Below are positions 33,078-42,194 of a stretch of 64,000 nt of DNA, piece by piece (within the stretch, counting starts at the first letter, position 1; every line of letters begins with the position of its first letter). The notes under the pieces were generated by a model, which saw nothing but the letters and a program-made list of their open reading frames with translations, made no database searches and was not told the origin of the DNA. The translations under genes were made by a program, and so were the position numbers. Origin of the DNA: Planomonospora sp. ID67723 (GTDB taxonomy: Bacteria > Actinomycetota > Actinomycetes > Streptosporangiales > Streptosporangiaceae); the NCBI RefSeq assembly GCF_015711605.1, contig NZ_JABTEZ010000001.1, forward strand, positions 710,001-774,000. Reading direction: 5' to 3'.

Positions 33078-33865
33078 TCAGCACTCTTCCTTGTGGAGCA
33101 GGCAGAACTGGTCGGCGACGTGCGAGACACCGGGAAGCCCTTCCACGGCCTCCTTCACCCTCCCGGACATCCGGCGGTCGGCGGGGTCCGCGACACGGAC
33201 GCGGAAGGACTCCGGCATGTCCTCCACCCGGATCGCGCTCATCAGCACCGTGTTCTCCCTGTATTCCGCTTCGAACTTCTCGTAGGCCTCCTGGCTGTTC
33301 TCGAAGCCGACGGACACCACCTCCGCCAAGGCGCCGAGCGTGCGCCGGATCTCCGCTCTCCGTTCCTCCGTCGCCTCGCCCTCCACGCACTCCGGGAAGG
33401 GATCGTTCCTCTTGCAGAGGAAGATCGCGACATCGGCGGAGTCCGCCTGGTCCGGGGCGGCCCCGGCCATGGCCATGATGTGCTCCTTCGTCAGCTCCGG
33501 GACGAGGAGCCCGGTGCCGGCCGTACGACCACGAAAGCGACCACGGCCACCGCGGCCACCGCTGCGGCCGCCCGGCGGCGCAGCACCGAGCGGGCCCCGT
33601 TCAGCACCGCCGATCGCACGTAGGTCAGCGCCTTGCCCGGATCGCGCAGGCGGCGCCGCCCGGCGTGGGTCCGGGCGAACGCCTTCTGGACGACGTCCTC
33701 GGCCGTGGCCTGGTCGCCCACCATGAGCAACGCCAGCCGTACGAGCCCGAGCTGGTGCTCGGCGAACAGCGTCGCGACGTCCACGCGGTCCCTGGCCAGC
33801 GGCTCCCCGTGGGAGAGCAGCTCGATCTCGGGTTCCGGGGTGGTCCCCGTCCATGACATGGTCAC
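33078..33865 (-). pseudogene. Truncated sigma-70 factor joined out of frame to FtsX-like domain
   Basis: From ATG 33865 the frame gives a SigE-type region 2 (DVATLFAEHQLGLVRLALLM, AEDVVQKAFARTHAGRRRLR, ALTYVRSAVLNGARSVLRRR) and then runs into a TM-like stretch (AAAAVAAVAVVAFVVV) and a stop; region 4 is missing. In a different frame the same strand continues TGLLVPELTKEHIMAMAG, VAIFLCKRNDPFPECVEG, EVVSVGFENSQEAYEKFEAE and MSGRVKEAVEGLPGVSHV, a permease-like FtsX extracellular domain. Two neighbouring genes appear fused by a deletion that removed the end of one and the start of the other. Confidence 0.7.
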
Positions 33866-33926
33866 GTCACAGAGACGCCGTACCGGCCCGCCTGCTGCTC
33901 CCCGCGCCGGAATTCCTCCGCCCGGC

Positions 33927-35081
33927 TCAGCGGGCGAGCTCCGCCAGGGCGTTCTCCCAGCGGCCGGCGATCGCCGAGATGTCGTACTCGCGGGCCGTCC
34001 GCAGCGCGTTGGCGGCCATCCGGCGGCGGCCCTCCTCGTCGTCGATCATCCTGAGCAGCCCCTCGGCGAGGGCGTCGACGTCGTCCGGCGGGACGAGCAG
34101 CCCGTCGTGCCCCGGGGTGATGATCTCCCTCGGGCCGCGCGGGCAGTCGAAGCTGACCACCGGGACCCCGCAGGCGAACGCCTCGATGATGGTCATGCCG
34201 AAGCCCTCGAACCGGGAGCTGACCGCGTGGATCGAGGCCTTGGCCAGCTCGCCCTCGATGTCCCCGGTCGGGCCCATGAACACGACGTTGTTGTGCAGGC
34301 GGAGCTTGACGGCCAGCCGGACCAGCTTGTCACTGACCCGGCCCTCGCCGTAGATCCGCAGCCGCCAGTCCGGCCGGACCTCGACGACCCTGGCGAAGGC
34401 CTTCAGCAGCCGGTCGTAGCCCTTGACCGGCACCAGCCGCCCGGCGGCCAGCACGATCCGGTTCTCCTGCCGGGAGACCGGGCGCGCCCCTCCGGGCAGG
34501 CCGTTGCCGATGGTGAACACCTCGGTCCGCGTGCGGTCGAGCATGCCGCGGTAGTCCCGTTCGTCGGCCTCGGTGAGGGTGACGACCGCGTCCAGCTTCG
34601 GATACCACTGCCTGATCTCCTCGAAGAGCCCCGGCTTGTGGGCCTCGAAGTGCAGGTGCTCCTGGGCGATCGTGACGACCCGCCTGCGCGCGAAGCGGGC
34701 GGCCATGATGTTGAGCCCGGCCCGCGTGGTCACCAGCACGTCGGTACGGAGCCGGCGCAGCTCCCTCTGGAGCACCTCGTCGCTCCATGCGCTGAAGGAG
34801 GCGTAGGCGCGCTCCTCCGGGTGGATCAGCGCGCTCGGCTCCTTGCTCAGCCGCTCGGCCCTCTTCGTGTACGGCCAGCGGACCCTGGCCCCCTCCCGCA
34901 GGTCCACCAGCGAGCGGAGCCGCACCTTCGCGCCCAGCGGGAGGAAGGGCCGGTCGGTGTGCTGGAAGACGCTGACCACCTCGACGTCGTGCCGGGCGGA
35001 CAGCTCGGTGGCCAGGTCGAAGGTCGCCCGGATCGTTCCGCCCATGCCGTAGGCGTTGAGGATCAGAAAGGAGATCTTCAC
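33927..35081 (-). CDS. Family 4 glycosyltransferase
   Basis: The 384-residue GT-B enzyme starts at GTG 35081 (MKISFLILNAYGMGGTIRAT). N-terminal Gly-rich loop GMGGTIRATF, linker and C-terminal donor-binding domain with AAGRLVPVKGYDRLLKAF, VVFMGPTGDIEGELAKASIH and SRFEGFGMTIIEAFACGVPV (the EX7E type motif). It uses an NDP-sugar to build a cell-surface glycan or teichoic-acid-like polymer. GTGA overlap couples it to the upstream gene. In TagE-like enzymes a similar pair occurs. Confidence 0.9.
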   Translation of the reverse strand: MKISFLILNAYGMGGTIRATFDLATELSARHDVEVVSVFQHTDRPFLPLGAKVRLRSLVDLREGARVRWPYTKRAERLSKEPSALIHPEERAYASFSAWSDEVLQRELRRLRTDVLVTTRAGLNIMAARFARRRVVTIAQEHLHFEAHKPGLFEEIRQWYPKLDAVVTLTEADERDYRGMLDRTRTEVFTIGNGLPGGARPVSRQENRIVLAAGRLVPVKGYDRLLKAFARVVEVRPDWRLRIYGEGRVSDKLVRLAVKLRLHNNVVFMGPTGDIEGELAKASIHAVSSRFEGFGMTIIEAFACGVPVVSFDCPRGPREIITPGHDGLLVPPDDVDALAEGLLRMIDDEEGRRRMAANALRTAREYDISAIAGRWENALAELAR

Positions 35082-35824
35082 GCGTTCTCCTCCTCGATCG
35101 TGCACGCGACCGCCAGGCTGTCGCTGTCGGTGAAGTACGGCCGCACCCGCACGTGCCCCACGCGCTGCGCGGGGAACCTCACCCTGCTCTTCTTGTCCGT
35201 GACGTCGTCGAGCCGGGCGGCCAGCGGCAGCCGCACCCCGCGGATCTCGGCGAACAGGTCCCAGAAGACCCGCCGCCGCGCCTGGCCCGCGACCATCGGC
35301 TCGATCGCGACGCTCCCGGCGAACCGGCGTCCCGTCACGGTCCCGGCGCCGGTCGTCTCGGGCCCCTTCCTGGCCGCGGCCACCAGTCCGGCCGGGTGCT
35401 CGCCGCCGAGCGGCTCGCCGTACGCGATCAGGCCCTCGACCGCGATCACCCCGTCCTCCGGGCGGACCTTGATCACTTCCACGTACGGCTCGACCTCGCG
35501 AACCAGCACGGCGAGGGTTCCCTCCGCGGTCCGCACCGACCGCACCTCCCGGCCCCGCGACCTGCCCGCGTAGGCGAGCAGGCCGTCCAGCGAGAACCCC
35601 GGATCGTCGGTGGCGACGGGCTCGCCGTGCTTCCACACCGTCCAGGTTCCGGCCGTGAGCCCGGTGAGATCGGTGCCTTCGTGCTCCCGGCCCGTCTCCG
35701 CGTGCCGCAGGACGATCTTCCCGTCATCCGGCTCCGGCCACTCGATCCTCAGTGTGTCGTCGTCGTCCACTCGGCTCGTGACGGCCCGCCTGGCCCCTGG
35801 CGGCACCGCTCCCACATTGATCAA
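35078..35824 (-). CDS. Hypothetical protein coupled to glycosyltransferase
   Basis: The product of about 248 residues is rich in beta-strands (TLRIEWPEPDDGKIVLRHAE, TWTVWKHGEPVATDDPGFSL, VAIEPMVAGQARRRVFWDLF). Similar domains occur attached to teichoic-acid-type glycerophosphotransferases in actinomycetes. TTG 35824 or GTG 35815 are the available starts; the choice is uncertain. Not secreted. It is likely an accessory of the glycosyltransferase. Confidence 0.7.
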   Translation of the reverse strand: MINVGAVPPGARRAVTSRVDDDDTLRIEWPEPDDGKIVLRHAETGREHEGTDLTGLTAGTWTVWKHGEPVATDDPGFSLDGLLAYAGRSRGREVRSVRTAEGTLAVLVREVEPYVEVIKVRPEDGVIAVEGLIAYGEPLGGEHPAGLVAAARKGPETTGAGTVTGRRFAGSVAIEPMVAGQARRRVFWDLFAEIRGVRLPLAARLDDVTDKKSRVRFPAQRVGHVRVRPYFTDSDSLAVACTIEEENA

Positions 35825-36179
35825 CAGACCCCCGGCCCTCTCCGCTCATCCCCGTAGCGCAAAGCACACTTAGCTCATATGTAACGAATCGGCCTAATTT
35901 CGCTGTGAAATTCTAACGATCTACCCGTGAGCTTTGAGGGGAATCAAGGCGGTTTGGTTCCATTGATCGAGAAAATACGGAAAAGGACCGCTCGATCACG
36001 AACGGTCCTCTCCAGCTTCCCTGACGGCCCGGCTCCGGAGGGCCACTCCTCCTGGCCGCCGGTGAGTCCGTCCCGATACCCCCCATGAGCTGCGCCGGAT
36101 CCACCGGGCCCGCGCGGGGAGGGGCCGGGATGACGCGGCCGGGCGTCCGGTGTTTCGCGGGCGGGATCGCGCGGCGCGG
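35825..36179. other. Intergenic stretch between glycosyltransferase operon and tetR
   Basis: No gene is seen. It is AT-richer near 35870-35990 and contains the hairpin at 35984-36009; the promoter of the glycosyltransferase operon should lie at its left end. Confidence 0.5.
35984..36009 (-). terminator. Terminator after tetR
   Basis: On the minus strand AGGACCG/CGGTCCT pair across a 12-nt loop and are followed by a T-rich stretch (TTTTCCGTATTTTC). Confidence 0.6.
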
Positions 36180-36773
36180 TCAGGCGCGCGGGACCGGGGC
36201 GTCCAGGACCCGGGTCACGGCATCGCGGATGAGCGGGCGCAGCACGTCCGGGTCGTCGAGATCGCTGCCCACGACGATGCCGTCGCGGATCACCATGAGG
36301 ATGGTGGCGGTCCGCTCCGGGTCGGGGTGGCCGGCACCGGCCAGCAGGTCGCGGAAGAGCTCGCGGTTCCAGCGGCGGTAGTCGGCGACGGCCCGGCGCA
36401 CCGGATGCGCGGGATCGGGGTACTCGGCCGCGGCGTTGGTGAAGGGGCAGCCGCGGAACAGGGGGGCGGCACCGTTGTCACCCAGGTAGTCGAAGATCGC
36501 CAGCAGCATCTCACGAGGTCCCGCCGAAACCGCGCGCACCGTCTCGGCCGCGGCCCGCTGGCGCCGGTGCTCCGCCTCCAGGTAGGCGCGGACGAGCTCG
36601 TCCTTGGCCGGGAAGTGGTGGTAGAAGGTCGCCTTGGCAACGCCGGCCTCGGCGATGATCCGGTCGATGCCGACCGTGTGGACGCCCTCGGCGTAGAACA
36701 GGCGCGTGGCGGTGTCGAGGATGCGCGCGCGGGCGGGGCTCTCGCGGCGGCGTTCCATCGTTTCTGCGCTCAC
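36180..36773 (-). CDS. TetR-family repressor
   Basis: The 197-residue protein has an N-terminal TetR HTH (ARILDTATRLFYAEGVHTVG, DRIIAEAGVAKATFYHHFPA) and an all-helical ligand domain. GTG 36773 or ATG 36758 may be the start. It is divergent from ohr; the 82-bp gap carries TAGACAGA inverted repeats, so it probably represses ohr and itself. Ohr genes are more often controlled by MarR-type OhrR, so this pairing is less usual. A Cys (LFRGCPFTN) could sense oxidants. Confidence 0.9.
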   Translation of the reverse strand: MSAETMERRRESPARARILDTATRLFYAEGVHTVGIDRIIAEAGVAKATFYHHFPAKDELVRAYLEAEHRRQRAAAETVRAVSAGPREMLLAIFDYLGDNGAAPLFRGCPFTNAAAEYPDPAHPVRRAVADYRRWNRELFRDLLAGAGHPDPERTATILMVIRDGIVVGSDLDDPDVLRPLIRDAVTRVLDAPVPRA

Positions 36774-36786
36774 CCCTTGACGCTAC

Positions 36787-36839
36787 CAGACAACTCTGTC
36801 TAGTCTCCGTACCATCACCTAGACAGACAGGTCTGTCTA
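36787..36839. promoter_or_regulatory. TetR-type operators between tetR and ohr
   Basis: TAGACAGA-CAGG-TCTGTCTA (36820-36839) is a perfect 8-bp inverted repeat, 16 bp before the ohr start. A second site, CAGACAACTCTGTCTAG (36787-36803), has matching CAGA/TCTGTCTA half-sites. Confidence 0.75.
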
Positions 36840-36855
36840 CAACGAAGGGCAGGAC

Positions 36856-37266
<411 letters not shown>

Positions 37267-37273
37267 TCGGAGA

Positions 37274-38458
37274 TCAGGGCCTGCGCAGGGAGAGGGTCAT
37301 GGCCTCGACGGCCATCTGCGGGTTGACGTTGGCCGCCAGCCGCCTGCGGCACTGCATGATCGCGTCGATCCTGCGCAGCGTCTCCTCCGGCGTGGACGAG
37401 CGGGCCAGCGCGTCGAGGTCGGCCCGGCGGTCCTCGCTGGCCAGTTCCACCTGCGCGCCGAACTGCACGGCCAGCACGTCGCGGTAGAACGCCACCAGGT
37501 CGAGCAGGGCCGCGTCGATGACATCGCGCTTGGTCCGGGTGGCCCGGGACTTCTGCCGGTCCTCCAGGTCCTTGAGCGCCCCGGCCCCGCCGCGGATCAG
37601 CCCCCGGTTGAGCCCCTTGCCGGTGGACCCCTCGCCGTAGATCTTGCGCAGCTCGGTGATCTCCGACTCGTTCAGCGCCGAGGTGACCGCGGCGGCCTCG
37701 TCCTCGGCGGTCTTCACCAGCCGCTCCGCGGCCGTCACGCACTCGCCCACCCCGGTGAGCGCGGCGGGGATGGACAGCACCGCCTCACGCCGACCGCGCG
37801 CCTCGGCGTCCAGGGCCAGCCTGCGGGCCCGGTCGAGGTGGCCCTGCGCCGCCCTGGCGGCGAACTCCGCCAGGTCCGGCAGGACGTTCTCGCGGGTGGC
37901 CAGCACGTGGGCGACCGCGGAGGTCGGCGGGGTGACGAGGGTGACCACCCGGCACCGGGACCTGATGGTGATCATCATGTCGTCCGGGGAGGGCGCGCAG
38001 AGCAGCCAGACCGTCCGCGGCGGCGGCTCCTCGATCGCCTTGAGCAGCGCGTTGGAGGCCCCCTCGGTGGCCCGGTCGGCGTCCTCGAACAGGACCACCC
38101 GCCAGCGGCCCAGCGTCGGAGCCCCCGCCGCGCGGAGGATGAGCTGCCGGGTGTCCTTGATGCCGTAGGAGAGCCCCTGCGGGCGGACGGTCTCCAGGTC
38201 CGGGTGGGAGCCGACCATCACCTGGTGGCACATGTCGCAGTGGCCGCAGCCCCGGTCGGGGCAGAACAGCGCGGCGGCGAACGCCCGCGCCGCCTCCTCC
38301 CTGCCGGACCCGAGCGGCCCGGTGAACAGCCACGCGTGGGTCATCCCCGTCCCGGACCCCCCGGACAGCATCTCCGCCGCTCCGGCGGCGGCCCGGCGGA
38401 GCGTCTCCACCGCGCGTTCCTGGCCCACCAGGTCATCGAAGACTCCCACGGCGTCCAA
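37274..38458 (-). CDS. holB: DNA polymerase III subunit delta prime
   Basis: The 394-residue clamp-loader subunit has VFDDLVGQERAVETLRRAAA, a P-loop-like HAWLFTGPLGSGREEAARAF, a zinc-binding set CPDRGCGHCDMCHQ, DADRATEGASNALLKAIEEP and the arginine-bearing IRSRCRVVTL (sensor 1 / SRC motif). As usual for delta prime, Walker A is not canonical. It follows tmk with a 22-bp gap and is likely co-transcribed with it and topA. ATG 38458 (MDAVGVFDDL). Confidence 0.94.
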   Translation of the reverse strand: MDAVGVFDDLVGQERAVETLRRAAAGAAEMLSGGSGTGMTHAWLFTGPLGSGREEAARAFAAALFCPDRGCGHCDMCHQVMVGSHPDLETVRPQGLSYGIKDTRQLILRAAGAPTLGRWRVVLFEDADRATEGASNALLKAIEEPPPRTVWLLCAPSPDDMMITIRSRCRVVTLVTPPTSAVAHVLATRENVLPDLAEFAARAAQGHLDRARRLALDAEARGRREAVLSIPAALTGVGECVTAAERLVKTAEDEAAAVTSALNESEITELRKIYGEGSTGKGLNRGLIRGGAGALKDLEDRQKSRATRTKRDVIDAALLDLVAFYRDVLAVQFGAQVELASEDRRADLDALARSSTPEETLRRIDAIMQCRRRLAANVNPQMAVEAMTLSLRRP

Positions 38459-38480
38459 CCTACCGTCGCAGCCGCCGCGG

Positions 38481-40544
38481 TCAGTCGCGGATGGCGGGCA
38501 TGGTCCCGGTGATGTCCTCGGCCTCCTGCGGCACCGGGTCGGGCAGGATCTCCCGGACCCGGTCGTGGATGAGGCGGGAGATCTCCTCCTGGGCCAGGGT
38601 CCCGTCGACGACCGCGTAGCGGCCGGGGTCGGCGGCGGCCAGCGCGCGGAACTCGCGGCGCACCCGCTCGTGGAACTCCAGCGGCTCGGACTCGATCCGG
38701 TCGGCGGCCCCGCCCAGCCGGGCCAGGCCGACCGAGGGCGGGGTGTCGATGAGTATGGTCAGGTCGGGCACCAGCCCGCCGGTGGCCCAGGCGTTGATCC
38801 TCGCCACGTCCTCCTGCTCCAGCGCCCGGCCCGCTCCCTGGTAGGCGAGCGAGGAGTCGACGTACCGGTCGGAGATCACCATCGCCCCCCGGTGGAGTGC
38901 CGGGAGGATGACCTTCTCCACGTGCTCGGCCCGGTCGGCGGCGTACAGCAGCGCCTCGGACCGCGCGGAAAGGCCCTGGTGCACGGCGTCCAGCAGGATC
39001 GCCCGCAGCCGCATGCCCACCTTGGTCGAGCCGGGCTCGCGGGTCTGCACCACGTCGAAGCCCTGGTCGCGGAGCCAGATCGCGAGCAACCGCGACTGGG
39101 TGGTCTTCCCCGACCCCTCTCCGCCCTCGAAGGCGACGAAGACCCCGCGCGGCGGCTCGGCGCCCTCGTGCACCGGCCGTACCCCCCGGACCGCGGCGAT
39201 CAGGTCGGCGACGATCGAGACGCCCTTGCGGTCGTCCATCTGCCGCAGCGCGAGCAGGCCGACGCCGATCGCCAGCAGCGCGCCGACCAGCAGCACCAGG
39301 TTCGAGCCGTCGAACTCGTAGACCGGCTCCCGGGCGATCCTGATCTCGCGCTCGCCGAAGAGACCGGCCAGCACCGGCGCGACCGCGACCACCAGCAGCA
39401 GGGTGACCCGGGCGAGCGACTGCAGGAAGGCGAACGTACGGCCCCGCAGGCTGTCGTCCACCTCCAGCCCGATCATGGTGTAGCCGATGATCCAGGAGAT
39501 CCCGGCGAACGCGCCGAGCATCACCGTCAGCAGGACGACGATGACCAGGTTGTGGACGAGCGCGGCCGCGGCGAGCACCAGCCCGGCCGCGATGATCGAC
39601 AGTCCGAACAGCCGCCGCCGCGACAGCTCCCGCAGGAGCCTGGGCCCGAAGAACATGCCGGACGCCATGCCGACGAAGACCGCCCCGAACACCACGCCGT
39701 AGGCCGCGTCGCCGCCGTCCAGCTCCTGCACGTAGATCTTGGCCACGCCGACCACCGCGCCTCCGGCGGCGAACGCGCCGAGCATGCCGATGACCAGACC
39801 CCGGATCAGCCGGTTGCCGCCGACGAACCGCCAGCCCTCGACGATCTGCCGCAGTATCGACGGCGCGACGGCCGCGGCGGCGCCTCTGCCCGGGATGTCC
39901 CTGAGCGTGAAGATGAGGAACGCCGAGATCAGGTACGCGAAGGCGTTGATGACCAGGGCGAGGTAGGTGTCGCGCTCGGCGAGGTACGGCACCAGCCTGC
40001 CCAGGGCGTCGTCGGCGACCGAGAGCACGGCGAACAGCAGCGCGGCGACCGGGGCGGTGCCGTACGTGACCAGCAGGTTGAGCTGGTTGGCCTCCTCCAG
40101 CCGCTCCTTGGGCACCAGGTTCGGCACCGTGGCGTCCTTGGCCGGCACCCAGAACAGGTTGACGCACTCCACCAGGAACGTGGCGACGAGCAGCCACTGG
40201 TAGTTGGCGTCCGCCAGCGGGATCGACAGCACCAGCGCGAAGCGCAGCAGGTCGGCGGTGAACATCGTCAGCCGCCGGTCGAACCGGTCGGCGAACGCGC
40301 CCGCGAGGGGGCCCAGCAGGATGGCCGGGAGCATCTTCACCACGAAGACGCCGCCGATGGCCAGGCTCTGGTACTGGTAGCCCTCCCCGGCGGTGAGGTT
40401 GCCCGCGAGAGCGGTCAGCGCCAGGAGGTTCAGCCAGTCACCCAGGCTGCACACCGCCATGGCCGTCCACAGCTTGCGGAACGGGGCGTTGGCCAGCACG
40501 TGAGGAGGCTTGCGGCGCGCGGTGCTCCGGCCAGGGGAGGTCAT
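38481..40544 (-). CDS. tmk: MFS transporter-dTMP kinase fusion
   Basis: The 687-residue protein has an MFS domain (about 15-450; LGDWLNLLALTALAGNL, GPLAGAFADRFDRRLTMFTA) fused to thymidylate kinase (from about 465) with Walker A AFEGGEGSGKTTQSR, the DR(Y/H) motif VISDRYVDSSLAYQGAGR and the DRIE lid-like ADRIESE. dTMP kinase phosphorylates dTMP to dTDP. The fusion is known in several actinobacteria; the reason for coupling with a membrane carrier is unclear. ATG 40544 (MTSPGRSTARRKPP) is preferred to an upstream extension. Confidence 0.92.
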   Translation of the reverse strand: MTSPGRSTARRKPPHVLANAPFRKLWTAMAVCSLGDWLNLLALTALAGNLTAGEGYQYQSLAIGGVFVVKMLPAILLGPLAGAFADRFDRRLTMFTADLLRFALVLSIPLADANYQWLLVATFLVECVNLFWVPAKDATVPNLVPKERLEEANQLNLLVTYGTAPVAALLFAVLSVADDALGRLVPYLAERDTYLALVINAFAYLISAFLIFTLRDIPGRGAAAAVAPSILRQIVEGWRFVGGNRLIRGLVIGMLGAFAAGGAVVGVAKIYVQELDGGDAAYGVVFGAVFVGMASGMFFGPRLLRELSRRRLFGLSIIAAGLVLAAAALVHNLVIVVLLTVMLGAFAGISWIIGYTMIGLEVDDSLRGRTFAFLQSLARVTLLLVVAVAPVLAGLFGEREIRIAREPVYEFDGSNLVLLVGALLAIGVGLLALRQMDDRKGVSIVADLIAAVRGVRPVHEGAEPPRGVFVAFEGGEGSGKTTQSRLLAIWLRDQGFDVVQTREPGSTKVGMRLRAILLDAVHQGLSARSEALLYAADRAEHVEKVILPALHRGAMVISDRYVDSSLAYQGAGRALEQEDVARINAWATGGLVPDLTILIDTPPSVGLARLGGAADRIESEPLEFHERVRREFRALAAADPGRYAVVDGTLAQEEISRLIHDRVREILPDPVPQEAEDITGTMPAIRD

Positions 40545-40689
40545 GATGTCAGCGTATCCAGGTGCTCGCCGGACTTGGGAATACATGAGCCGGACTGATA
40601 TGTCCGGCTGCTCGTCGCTGAGAGTAGTACGACCCGCTTGTCCCCGCAGGCAGGCCGCCCGGAATGAATCCCCTGATGTCCGGGGGTCG

Positions 40690-42069
40690 TCAGGTGCGCA
40701 GTTCGAGAAGAGTGATCTCCGGGGGAGCGCCGACCCGGACCGGGGGACCCCAGAAGCCCGCACCGCGGGTGACGTAGACCCGGGTGCCGTCCACCTCGCC
40801 GAGGCCGGCGACGACCGGCTGCTGCAACGGGACGACCAGGTTGAACGGGACCATCTGCCCGCCGTGGGTGTGCCCGGACAGCTGGAGGTCCACGCCGTGC
40901 CGGGCCGCCTCGCGGGCCTGGAGCGGCTGGTGGGCGAGCAGGACCGTGGAGCGGGAGCGGTCCCGCCCGCCGAGCGCCCGCTCGAAGTCGGGTCCCTCGT
41001 CGACGGTGGTGCCGGTGAGGTCGTTGACCCCCGCGAGGTCGAGTACGGCTCCCGCATGGGCGATCTCGACGCGTTCGTTCGCCAGGGGGCGGACGCCGAG
41101 CTCGCGGAGCTCCTCGATCCACTCCCCGGGGCCGTTGGCGGTGTAGTACTCGTGGTTGCCGGTGACGAAGTAGGCGCCGTAGCGGGATTCGAGACTCGCC
41201 AGCGGGCGGGCGAGGGGGCCGAGCTCGGCCACCGTGCCGTCGACCAGGTCGCCGACGATCGCCACCACGTCGGCCTCCAGTGCGTTGATCATCCGGACGA
41301 TGCGCTCGGTGTGCCCGCGACCGGTGAGCGGGCCGAGGTGGATGTCGCTGACCACCGCGAAGCGCAGGCCGGACAGGCGCGGGTCGAGCCTGGGCAGGGC
41401 GACCCCGACCCGCTCGATCACCGGGTCGCCGAGAGCCGTCCGGACACCGGAGCCGACCGTGGCCAGAGCTCCGGCCCCGGCGATGGCGGCGGCCGTACGG
41501 GCGATGAACAGCCTGCGCCCGATCATCTCCGGGGTGCCGTCCCGCCCCGGCGTCCCGGAACCCGCCCGGCCGGGCTGGTCCCCTTCATCCCCCTCGTCCC
41601 CGGAGACCGCGGCCTCCGCCGGGGCGGCGGACGCGGCGGGCGCCGGGTCGGACATCGGATCGGACATCGGGTCGGACACGGTGGAGGCGGGGACCCGGTC
41701 GGGAGCGCGGGAACCGCGGTCGCCGGCCAGGCTCCGGGCCTGCCGGTCGGCCGACCCGCGGCGGTCCGAGCGGCGCAGGGCGAGCAGGGCCAGGGCTCGG
41801 GGGATCTCCAGGGCCACCAGGAACACCAGCAGGTAGAACATGGTCGCGAGCCAGAAGAACCCCGGCCAGGCCAGGAAGTGGCCCCATTCGGTGCGGGAGC
41901 CGATGAGGGTCACCGGGACGAGGGCGCCCAGGCCGACCAGGACCCGGGTCAGCACCCGGCGGCTCCGGCCGGGAAGCGTGGTGGCCCGGACCAGGCGGCG
42001 CCACAGGTAATAGTGGATCAGCAGCGTCACGCCGAAGACCAGTGCCACGAACCCCACGACCGCCACCAC
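40690..42069 (-). CDS. Membrane metallophosphoesterase (YkuE-like)
   Basis: The 459-residue protein has four N-terminal hydrophobic segments, a low-complexity acidic linker with a SDPM repeat, a Tat-like or TM segment (RRLFIARTAAAIAGAGALAT) and an outward phosphoesterase domain with VVSDIHLGP, IVGDLVDG, TGNHEYYT, LAHQP and SGHTHGGQ. It probably acts on lipid or nucleotide phosphoesters at the membrane. The start GTG 42069 gives MVAVVGFVALVFGVTLL. Confidence 0.88.
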   Translation of the reverse strand: MVAVVGFVALVFGVTLLIHYYLWRRLVRATTLPGRSRRVLTRVLVGLGALVPVTLIGSRTEWGHFLAWPGFFWLATMFYLLVFLVALEIPRALALLALRRSDRRGSADRQARSLAGDRGSRAPDRVPASTVSDPMSDPMSDPAPAASAAPAEAAVSGDEGDEGDQPGRAGSGTPGRDGTPEMIGRRLFIARTAAAIAGAGALATVGSGVRTALGDPVIERVGVALPRLDPRLSGLRFAVVSDIHLGPLTGRGHTERIVRMINALEADVVAIVGDLVDGTVAELGPLARPLASLESRYGAYFVTGNHEYYTANGPGEWIEELRELGVRPLANERVEIAHAGAVLDLAGVNDLTGTTVDEGPDFERALGGRDRSRSTVLLAHQPLQAREAARHGVDLQLSGHTHGGQMVPFNLVVPLQQPVVAGLGEVDGTRVYVTRGAGFWGPPVRVGAPPEITLLELRT

Positions 42070-42194
42070 TCACCTCTGTCGCGACGCCTGCCGCGTCCGG
42101 CGCTTTCCGGAAGAAACCGCGCCGGCCGTACCCGGCGCGTCTGGACAGAACGCCGGGAGCGGCGGATGCGTTCCCGCAGGCCCTGAGAGGGTTC

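Noticed and set aside
38232-40598. Long plus-strand ORF opposite tmk
   Set aside because: It is an Arg/Gly/Pro-rich shadow frame of the high-GC coding strand; the minus strand carries complete MFS and kinase domains.
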